Shown in pieces: positions 6,451 to 11,430 of a stretch of 11,430 nt of DNA. The notes beneath the pieces were generated by a model. The model saw only the letters and a list, made by a program, of their open reading frames with translations. It searched no databases and was not told where the DNA came from. Every line of letters begins with the position of its first letter. The first letter of the stretch is position 1. The translations under genes and the position numbers were made by a program. The stretch lies in contig CAZDDI010000093.1 in assembly GCA_964504195.1 (NCBI GenBank), positions 1-11,430 of the forward strand, in the 5' to 3' direction. Origin of the DNA: CAZDDI01 sp964504195 (GTDB lineage Bacteria > Chloroflexota > Anaerolineae > B4-G1 > SLSP01).

Positions 6451-6478
6451 TTGACAGTTACCGCAAAAGTTGTAAACT
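6451..6478 (+). promoter_or_regulatory. Promoter for the zinc-ribbon gene
   Basis: A perfect -35 hexamer TTGACA (6451-6456) is followed after 16 bases by TAAACT (6473-6478), which matches four of six -10 positions. Transcription would start near 6486, about 52 bases before the ATG at 6538. Confidence 0.55.
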
Positions 6479-6537
6479 ATTCCCATGAGTATCCGCTCTA
6501 TCTGTAGTCTAAATTATATTCTATGAGGAGGGCTGTG

Positions 6538-6705
6538 ATGGAATTCGAAGGTTACTGCGTCAAGTGTCGTAAAAAGCAGGCTGTTAAAGAAGGCGATGTA
6601 CAGGTAAAGGAAAACGGGCGTAAGATGGTGCAGGGCATTTGCCCTGAGTGTGGGACCAAAGTGACCCGCTTCTTGCCCAGCGACAAAAAGCAAACCGAGG
6701 AATAA
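6538..6705 (+). CDS. DUF5679-type zinc-ribbon mini-protein
   Basis: A 55-residue protein beginning MEFEGYCVKCRKKQ. CVKC (residues 7-10) and CPEC (34-37) form a C4 zinc ribbon. The basic residues between them and the conserved GYC.KCR start match what I know of the DUF5679 family, found widely in Actinobacteria and Chloroflexi. The function is unknown; a nucleic-acid or ribosome-associated role is only a guess. GAGGAGGG (6525-6532) lies five bases before ATG 6538. An in-frame ATG at 6523 lies upstream of and overlaps this site, so it is not used. It has its own promoter and a strong terminator directly downstream, so it is monocistronic. Confidence 0.85.
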   Translation: MEFEGYCVKCRKKQAVKEGDVQVKENGRKMVQGICPECGTKVTRFLPSDKKQTEE

Positions 6706-6722
6706 TTACCTTCTGGATGCTA

Positions 6723-6757
6723 AAAACCCCCGATGTCTTATGGACATCGGGGGTTTT
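6723..6757. terminator. Strong bidirectional intrinsic terminator
   Basis: CCCCCGATGTC (6727-6737) pairs perfectly with GACATCGGGGG (6743-6753) over a five-base loop. AAAA before and TTTT after extend the stem and give U-tracts in both directions. It serves the zinc-ribbon gene (stop at 6705) and the convergent S9 peptidase gene (stop at 6764). Confidence 0.92.
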
Positions 6758-6763
6758 CGGTTG

Positions 6764-8686
6764 TTACAAATTCTCAATCGTTACAGGTTCAATCGTATCA
6801 GCGGGCATGAAGCCGAAGATACACCCGTAAAAGTACAATTCCGCTTCCAGCGCGCGCCGGATGTTTGCCGCCTGCCGGAAACCGTGCGCTTCCCCCTCGA
6901 ATTCCAGATACGCCACCGGAATCCCCTTGCCCTGTAGCGCCGCCACCATGGCCTGTGCCTGATTCGGCAGCACGACAGGATCTTCAGCCCCCTGGAAAAA
7001 AATTACCGGGCAGGAAAGCTGCTCTGTATGATACAGCGGCGAACGGGCTTGATATAGCGCGGCCTGCGCGGGATATGAACCGATCAACCCATCCAGATAG
7101 CGCGACTCGAACTTGTGCGTATCACGGGCCAGGGCCTCAAGGTCACCGATCCCATAATGACTGGCCCCGGCATGGAAAACATCGTGAAATGTAAGCGCCG
7201 CCAATGTAGTGTAGCCTCCCGCGCTGCCGCCGCGAATCGCCAGCCGCGCCCCATCCACACGGCCTTGCTCGACCAGATAGCGCGCCCCGTGGATACAATC
7301 CTCCACATCCACGATGCCCCACTGCCCATTGAGCCGCTCGCGGTAGGGCCGCCCGTAGCCGGTGCTGCCGCCGTAGTTCACATCGAACACGGCAAACCCC
7401 CGGCTCGTCCAATACTGGATGCTCAACGACAGCGCGCTGCTGGTCGCGCCCGTCGGCCCACCGTGGCTGATGACCAGGAGTGGCGGCTTTTCCCCCTCCG
7501 GCGCAGCAAAATCGGGGTTGTGCGGCGGGTAGAAGATACCGTAAGCCATGCTCCCATCGAACGTGGGGAAGGCCAGGGCCTCCGGCGTGGAGAAGTAGGC
7601 CGCATCCACGTCTATATCGCCAGTCTCCTTGATGCTGTCCAGCGCGCTACTCCCCAGGGACAGCCGCAGCAACGCAGCTTGCCGGTCGGGGGCAACGCCC
7701 AGAAAGAAGACTTGTCCCTGCTCCACCGCATACAGCGTGATGGCGGTAAACGGGGTTGGCACCGTAATCAAGTCACCGGTGTGCAGATCGAGACGCGCCA
7801 AATAATCATCGCCGTTTTGTATGTAGGCACAAACAATCTCATGCTCGGAGGCGAACGCATAGGTGCGCATCCCGAACACCCACTGGGGCTGGCCGAACTC
7901 GGCCTCCATCGGAGATAGCGCCTGGAGTTGCCCCTCACGTAGCTGATAGAGATTCCACCAACCTGAGCGATCCGAGACAAAGGTGAGCACGCCCTCCGGT
8001 GACCATTCCGGCTGGAAGATAGATTCCGCCGGGCCGCCGGCGACGCACGCCACATCGCCTAGCGTACCATCTGGCCCAATGTGCGCTACCCACAGCTCCG
8101 TCCCGTCCCAGGGCATCCGCGGATGCTCCCAGGTGAGCCAGGCGAGCCGGGCCCCGTCAGGGCTGAGGCACGGGGAGGCGAAGAAGTCATGGTTAAGGCA
8201 GAGCGTCTGCACCTTACCGGTCTCTAAATCAATACTTGCCAGGGAATTGAGGGGCTCTTCGTTGGGCGTAGCGTGATCCTCGCAGACGCAAATCAGCCGG
8301 TGGCGTGCGCGATCCATGACACAATCAGCGTAGCGCAGCGGCAACTCTGCCGTGAGTGGCTGCGGTTCCGCACCGGACCGCACACGATAAAGCCGCTGAT
8401 CGCTAAAGTTAGAGAAGTAAACCTCGCCGCCATCTACCAAATACGAACCACCGCCGTACTCGTGGACGCGCGTGCGGACGTTGAAGGGCGGCGGGGTCAC
8501 GTCCTGCGTTTCCCCGTCCACCGTCCGCCGCACCAGCACTGTGCGGCCCTTCTCCGCCGGGCGGCTTTCCAGCCAGTACAGAGCATCGCCATCAAGGCTC
8601 AATCCGCCCAGCCGCACCGTCTTGGAAACAATGAGCTCGGCAGTAATAGGCGAAGTCCAGGTTCCATAAGGCATTGTCTGCGACAT
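6764..8686 (-). CDS. S9 family prolyl oligopeptidase-like serine peptidase
   Basis: A 640-residue peptidase, probably cytoplasmic, with no signal peptide. The N-terminal part (about 20-350) has beta-propeller-like repeats, for example CLSPDGARLAW and PEWSPEGVLTFVSDRSG. The C-terminal alpha/beta-hydrolase domain (about 370-620) has VISHGGPTG (405-413) for the oxyanion region, GGSAGG with nucleophile S488, GAEDPVV with D569, and GEAHGF with H601. These form the Ser-Asp-His triad of the S9 family (S9C, acylaminoacyl-peptidase/DAP2-like). The role is to cleave short peptides; exact specificity is not predictable. The start at 8686 has AGGAGG (8692-8697) five bases upstream and is preferred over a 20-residue longer form from 8746, whose start would lie within the promoter. 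A promoter lies at 8718-8746 and a terminator at 6723-6757. Confidence 0.9.
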   Translation of the reverse strand: MSQTMPYGTWTSPITAELIVSKTVRLGGLSLDGDALYWLESRPAEKGRTVLVRRTVDGETQDVTPPPFNVRTRVHEYGGGSYLVDGGEVYFSNFSDQRLYRVRSGAEPQPLTAELPLRYADCVMDRARHRLICVCEDHATPNEEPLNSLASIDLETGKVQTLCLNHDFFASPCLSPDGARLAWLTWEHPRMPWDGTELWVAHIGPDGTLGDVACVAGGPAESIFQPEWSPEGVLTFVSDRSGWWNLYQLREGQLQALSPMEAEFGQPQWVFGMRTYAFASEHEIVCAYIQNGDDYLARLDLHTGDLITVPTPFTAITLYAVEQGQVFFLGVAPDRQAALLRLSLGSSALDSIKETGDIDVDAAYFSTPEALAFPTFDGSMAYGIFYPPHNPDFAAPEGEKPPLLVISHGGPTGATSSALSLSIQYWTSRGFAVFDVNYGGSTGYGRPYRERLNGQWGIVDVEDCIHGARYLVEQGRVDGARLAIRGGSAGGYTTLAALTFHDVFHAGASHYGIGDLEALARDTHKFESRYLDGLIGSYPAQAALYQARSPLYHTEQLSCPVIFFQGAEDPVVLPNQAQAMVAALQGKGIPVAYLEFEGEAHGFRQAANIRRALEAELYFYGCIFGFMPADTIEPVTIENL

Positions 8687-8717
8687 AGTTTCCTCCTGTG
8701 ATGAACAAACCAACGGT

Positions 8718-8746
8718 ATTGTACTCCGAGATAAAATTTTCACCAA
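8718..8746 (-). promoter_or_regulatory. Putative promoter for the S9 peptidase gene
   Basis: On the minus strand TTGGTG (8741-8746) and TACAAT (8718-8723) are separated by 17 bases. The predicted transcription start near 8711 gives a leader of about 25 bases containing AGGAGG. The -35 box matches only TTG. Confidence 0.5.
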
Positions 8747-8789
8747 CCGGCTACCCTGAATGTGGTGCGGAGCTTGCCGTTTTGAACGC

Positions 8790-8817
8790 TTGCTTCTTTG
8801 CTGTTTTGTGTTACAAT
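8790..8817 (+). promoter_or_regulatory. Extended -10 promoter upstream of the EF-G-like gene
   Basis: TACAAT (8812-8817) is preceded by TGT (8809-8811), an extended -10 element. TTGCTT (8790-8795) sits 16 bases upstream as a weak -35 box. Transcription would begin near 8824, about 170 bases before the EF-G start, giving a long leader. Confidence 0.5.
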
Positions 8818-8823
8818 TTCTCG

Positions 8824-8883
8824 TTGTTGCGTTGTACCGGGTTGTTCACAAGACGCCTCGGGCCACCAAGCTCGAGGTTTTTT
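8824..8883 (+). ncRNA. Candidate short leader RNA ending in an intrinsic terminator
   Basis: If the promoter at 8790-8817 is used, transcripts would end after about 60 bases at the hairpin 8856-8877. No other plus-strand gene lies between 6705 and here, and that gene already has its own terminator. The signal therefore should act on this leader itself, as an attenuator or as the 3' end of a small RNA. CCGGG (8837-8841) could pair with CTCGG (8857-8861) as a weak alternative to the terminator stem. I do not recognise a known RNA family. Confidence 0.35.
8856..8883 (+). terminator. Intrinsic terminator inside the EF-G leader
   Basis: CCTCGGG (8856-8862) pairs with CTCGAGG (8871-8877), seven pairs including one G-U, over an eight-base loop. 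Six Ts follow directly (8878-8883). It points on the plus strand only and lies 111 bases before the EF-G start codon. Confidence 0.6.
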
Positions 8884-8897
8884 GCTGCCAGAAGTCT

Positions 8898-8939
8898 GGA
8901 AGCTGGTTACTAGAAGCTAGTTGCTGGAAGCTGGTTATT
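8898..8939 (+). repeat. Three 14-bp tandem repeats in the EF-G leader
   Basis: Units GGAAGCTGGTTACT (8898-8911), AGAAGCTAGTTGCT (8912-8925) and GGAAGCTGGTTATT (8926-8939) differ at one to three positions. Downstream, CCAGCAAC (8950-8957) is the exact complement of GTTGCTGG (8920-8927), so a hairpin with a 22-base loop can form in the leader. Confidence 0.8.
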
Positions 8940-8982
8940 AATTGGACTACCAGCAACCAGTAACGAGTAAGCAGTAAGCCAT

Positions 8983-8994
8983 AAGGGGGGGGGA
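8983..8994 (+). promoter_or_regulatory. Unusual poly-G ribosome-binding region of the EF-G-like gene
   Basis: A run of nine Gs (8985-8993) ends one base before the ATG at 8995. Other genes here have a clean GGAGG-type site five to eight bases away. The first Gs of the run, preceded by AA, could pair with anti-Shine-Dalgarno at a usable distance. Such a homopolymer is prone to slippage, which would change the spacing. Confidence 0.6.
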
Positions 8995-11115
8995 ATGAGT
9001 AAGAAACAGGAAGCACCACTTGAAAAGGTACGCATCATTGGGATTTTTGCCCATGTAGATGCGGGAAAAACAACGACGACCGAGTCTATTTTATACTACA
9101 CCGGGCGGATTCACCGCGCCGGTAGTATTGACGATGGCAATACGCAAATGGATTTCATGCAACAGGAGCGCGAGCGCGGCATCACGATTATGTCAGCGGC
9201 AACCGCCTGTCACTGGCAGGGCCATCGCATCAACATCATTGACACGCCCGGTCACATTGACTTCACCGCCGAGGTAGTACGCTCCATCCGCGTCATTGAT
9301 GGAGCAGTAATGATTCTCTGTGGCGTGGGGGGCGTCGAACCGCAAACCGAAGCCGTTTGGCTACATGCCAATCAAGAGCGGCTGCCCCGACTCATCTTCA
9401 TTAATAAGCTTGACCGTATCGGCTCAGACTTCGAACGTGTGCTAGGTGAGATCCGTGAACGCTTGACGCCGAAGGCATTACCCCTGGAGCTGCCCATCGG
9501 CAGCGAAAGTGATTTCCAAGGCGTGGTAGATCTGCTCACCGAGCGCGCGCTAATTTGGCGCCAGGGCGAAGACGACCCGGAAATCGGCCCTGTCCCTACG
9601 GAGATGATAGACGCCGTGGCGCAAGCCCGCGAACAGCTCATTGATAGCATCGCCGAAACCAACGAAGAACTGCTCATGCTCCGGCTAGAGGGGCAAGCGA
9701 TTGACCCGGAGACGCTACAAGCTGCACTGCGACAGGCGACGATTGCCGGCGATCTGGTCCCTGTGCTATGCGGTACGACCCGTAACCGTATGGGCGTCCA
9801 GCCGTTGCTGGATGCTGTACTCGCATATCTCCCCGCCCCAGTGGACATGCCGCCCGTACTGGGCCACAATCCGCTGAACGAAGAGGAAATTATCGAACGG
9901 CCCGACGATGCCAGCGCGCCCTTCTGCGCTTCCGCCTTCAAAATCGTGAATGATCCGCATGTGGGGCACCTCACTTGGGTGCGGGTTTTCTCCGGGCAGC
10001 TCAACGCAGGCGAGCCAGTCTACAATCCCCGCACTGGTGAGACAGAGCGCGTAGGCCGCATCTACCGGATGCACGCCGGACGCCGCGAACAGGTGGAATC
10101 CATGTCTGCCAGCGATGTAGTGGCCCTGGTGGGCGTCAAAGAGGCGCTCACGGGCGATACGCTCTGCGATCCGCAGCGTCCCATCCTGCTGGAGCGCTTC
10201 AAGTTCCCGGAACCGGTCATCGCGGTAGCCCTCGCACCGAAGACGACCAAAGAGCGGGAAAAGTTACATCAGGCAGTCATGCGCCTCTGCGATGAGGACC
10301 CAACGCTGCACTACAAGATGGAAGCGGAGACGGGCGAGCTAACGTTGGCGGGCATGGGGGAGCTACACCTCGACGTAACCATTGACCGTTTGCGGACAGA
10401 GTTCAATATCACGCCATTGGTTAGCCCGCCGCAGGTTTCTTACCGCGAAACGGTACGTCAGGTGACTGAGATCACTACGACCTACAAGAAACAATCGGGC
10501 GGCCACGGACACTTTGCTGAAGTCGTCATGCGCATCGAACCGTTACCGGAAGAGGAAGCGGAGGAGGCCGTAAATGGCGTCCTCTTCGTGAGCGCCGCCC
10601 CACCGGCAGAGCTCCCGCGCGATTTCTGGCGCCCCACCGAGCTGGGCCTGAAACGTGCGCTGGAGCAGGGCGTCATCGCCGGATTCCCTGTGCAACATGT
10701 GAAGATCACACTCACCGGCGGTCGCTACCACGAAGTAGACTCGGCCAGCATGGACTTCGAGATCTGCGGCGGAATGGCGGCCCGGCAACTGGTGCGCGCG
10801 GCGCATCCGGCTTTGCTGGAACCGATCATGAAAATTGATATCAACGCACCGGAGGAATATGTGGGCGGCGTGGTCGCCGACATTGGCCGACGGCGCGGGC
10901 AGGTCAATGCGATGCGCGTGCGCGGCCAGCTGCGCAACGTAGATGGTGTCGTGCCACTCGCCGAGGCGCGTGGCTACGCTACCGAGCTGCGCAGCATGAC
11001 CCAAGGGCGCGGCACGTTCACGTTGGAATTCAAGCGTTACGATGTAACACCAGAAAACATCACCGAGACAGTTATCAAAGACCGTAAGGCCGCCGGAAAA
11101 ATCCCGGAGCGGTAA
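8995..11115 (+). CDS. fusA: Elongation factor G family GTPase (probable fusA or EF-G paralogue)
   Basis: A 706-residue translational GTPase of full EF-G length; EF-G moves tRNA and mRNA through the ribosome using GTP. Visible motifs are the P-loop AHVDAGKT (19-26), switch I RGITI with T64, DTPGH (83-87) with catalytic H87, and NKLD (137-140). The G5 region reads CGTTRNRMGVQ (259-269) where typical EF-G has GSAFKNKGVQ. Domain II is about 310-395, III about 407-480, IV about 485-605 with SGGHGHFAEV and YHEVDSAS (H579 at the tip), and V about 610-690 with TQGRGTFTLEF. All domains are present, so it is not truncated. The start matches the usual EF-G N-terminus. It stands alone, away from rpsL, rpsG or tuf, so it may be a paralogue. 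The switch I segment IDDGNTQMDFM also recalls EF-G2-type proteins. Confidence 0.9.
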   Translation: MSKKQEAPLEKVRIIGIFAHVDAGKTTTTESILYYTGRIHRAGSIDDGNTQMDFMQQERERGITIMSAATACHWQGHRINIIDTPGHIDFTAEVVRSIRVIDGAVMILCGVGGVEPQTEAVWLHANQERLPRLIFINKLDRIGSDFERVLGEIRERLTPKALPLELPIGSESDFQGVVDLLTERALIWRQGEDDPEIGPVPTEMIDAVAQAREQLIDSIAETNEELLMLRLEGQAIDPETLQAALRQATIAGDLVPVLCGTTRNRMGVQPLLDAVLAYLPAPVDMPPVLGHNPLNEEEIIERPDDASAPFCASAFKIVNDPHVGHLTWVRVFSGQLNAGEPVYNPRTGETERVGRIYRMHAGRREQVESMSASDVVALVGVKEALTGDTLCDPQRPILLERFKFPEPVIAVALAPKTTKEREKLHQAVMRLCDEDPTLHYKMEAETGELTLAGMGELHLDVTIDRLRTEFNITPLVSPPQVSYRETVRQVTEITTTYKKQSGGHGHFAEVVMRIEPLPEEEAEEAVNGVLFVSAAPPAELPRDFWRPTELGLKRALEQGVIAGFPVQHVKITLTGGRYHEVDSASMDFEICGGMAARQLVRAAHPALLEPIMKIDINAPEEYVGGVVADIGRRRGQVNAMRVRGQLRNVDGVVPLAEARGYATELRSMTQGRGTFTLEFKRYDVTPENITETVIKDRKAAGKIPER

Positions 11116-11133
11116 ACCCGCAAAGGTGTAATG

Positions 11134-11169
11134 CAAATGGCGTGGATGGTAGCATCCACGCCATTTGTT
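11134..11169 (+). terminator. Terminator hairpin after the EF-G-like gene
   Basis: CAAATGGCGTGGATG (11134-11148) pairs perfectly with 11153-11167 over the loop GTAG, a 15-bp stem 18 bases after the stop codon. Only TT and a few further Ts follow, so the U-tract is weak. Confidence 0.7.
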
Positions 11170-11177
11170 ATTGAGCC

Positions 11178-11205
11178 TTGCGCTATCCGCCGCTAGGGGT
11201 ACAAT
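11178..11205 (+). promoter_or_regulatory. Possible promoter near the window end
   Basis: TTGCGC (11178-11183) and TACAAT (11200-11205) are 16 bases apart, the same style as the other promoters here. It would transcribe a short orphan reading frame and repeat R2 copy 2. Confidence 0.35.
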
Positions 11206-11231
11206 AGGGTTGGAAATGGGTTGTACTCATA

Positions 11232-11342
11232 ATGCGCTGGTCACGCGCGGAGCAGGCGCTCTGTGCTATGTCAGTTTTGATTTGCCGATTTGTCAAAAAA
11301 TTCCCGCATGGCTATAGGAATAGCGATATGAAACCGAACTGA
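11232..11342 (+). CDS. Short orphan reading frame, possibly a gene start cut by repeat R2
   Basis: ATG at 11232 opens 36 codons (MRWSRAEQALCAMSV...) ending in TGA at 11340-11342. No good ribosome-binding site is seen. A promoter-like TACAAT lies about 27 bases upstream. The stop codon is formed by the first bases of the R2 repeat, so this could be the remnant of a gene interrupted by the repeat, or simply chance. I recognise no family. Confidence 0.2.
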   Translation: MRWSRAEQALCAMSVLICRFVKKFPHGYRNSDMKPN

Positions 11343-11430
11343 TGAAAATTAAGAAAATAAACCGTAAATAAAACTATTTGCAAGAATCACTCTTTAAAAA
11401 TTTACAAATTGAGAATTTTACCCCACCCCC
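11339..11430. mobile_element. MITE-like element, family R2 copy 2 (cut by window end)
   Basis: Positions 11342-11430 match 1724-1812 over 89 bases with five substitutions and no gaps. The copy starts with CTGATGAA, like the right end of copy 1 read in reverse complement. The central hairpin and right end lie beyond the window. Confidence 0.75.

Noticed and set aside
7115..7918. A 267-residue plus-strand frame opposite the S9 peptidase
   Set aside because: The peptidase has a full catalytic triad in the other strand; this frame is composition-driven.
10543..11136. A 197-residue minus-strand frame opposite the end of the EF-G-like gene
   Set aside because: Antisense shadow of conserved EF-G domains IV and V, with no start signals.

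Overview
The window looks like chromosomal DNA of a member of the Chloroflexota, probably from the Anaerolineae/Caldilineae side. This is inferred from the secreted protein with a (TPTATPTN)n linker and a YLPLI-like tail, the Thr/Pro/Ser-rich linker of a lipoprotein, a tiny DUF5679-type zinc-ribbon protein, strong GGAGG ribosome-binding sites, TTG...TACAAT promoters, and intergenic DNA full of small palindromic repeats. No rRNA, tRNA, CRISPR array, prophage or transposase gene was seen.

Layout. Bases 1-227 carry a palindromic repeat (copy 1 of family R1). A secreted zinc metallopeptidase-like protein follows (228-1610, +). A 598-base gap (1611-2208) holds two MITE-like elements: a 220-bp one (family R2) and a 101-bp one with GGACTTACGCAA-type ends. 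Next is a PLP-dependent glycine C-acetyltransferase, kbl (2209-3396, +), followed by a second, inverted R1 copy and a pair of terminator hairpins. From 6137 down to 3671 the minus strand carries four co-directional genes: a DOMON-domain lipoprotein, a three-helix membrane protein, a rubrerythrin/ferritin-like diiron protein and the 8-oxoguanine glycosylase mutM. A good promoter (6183-6211) precedes the first. Divergently lies a 55-residue zinc-ribbon protein (6538-6705, +) with its own promoter. It converges, over a strong bidirectional terminator, on an S9-family prolyl-oligopeptidase-like serine peptidase (8686-6764, -). The last gene is an EF-G family translational GTPase (8995-11115, +), followed by a terminator hairpin, a possible promoter, a 36-residue orphan reading frame, and a second R2 copy cut off by the window end.

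How the parts may work together. Most genes are ordinary housekeeping or accessory functions. The minus-strand cluster has a redox/iron/oxidative-damage theme: a putative extracytoplasmic haem-binding DOMON lipoprotein with a membrane partner, then a diiron four-helix protein and an oxidised-base glycosylase. This grouping is an inference from gene order. The most unusual non-coding region is the EF-G leader (about 8790-8994). It has an extended -10 promoter, then a complete intrinsic terminator before any gene, then three 14-bp tandem repeats with a complementary inverted segment, and finally a run of nine Gs ending one base before the start codon. I found no clear large novel defence or mobile system; the best candidates are this leader and the small repeat families.
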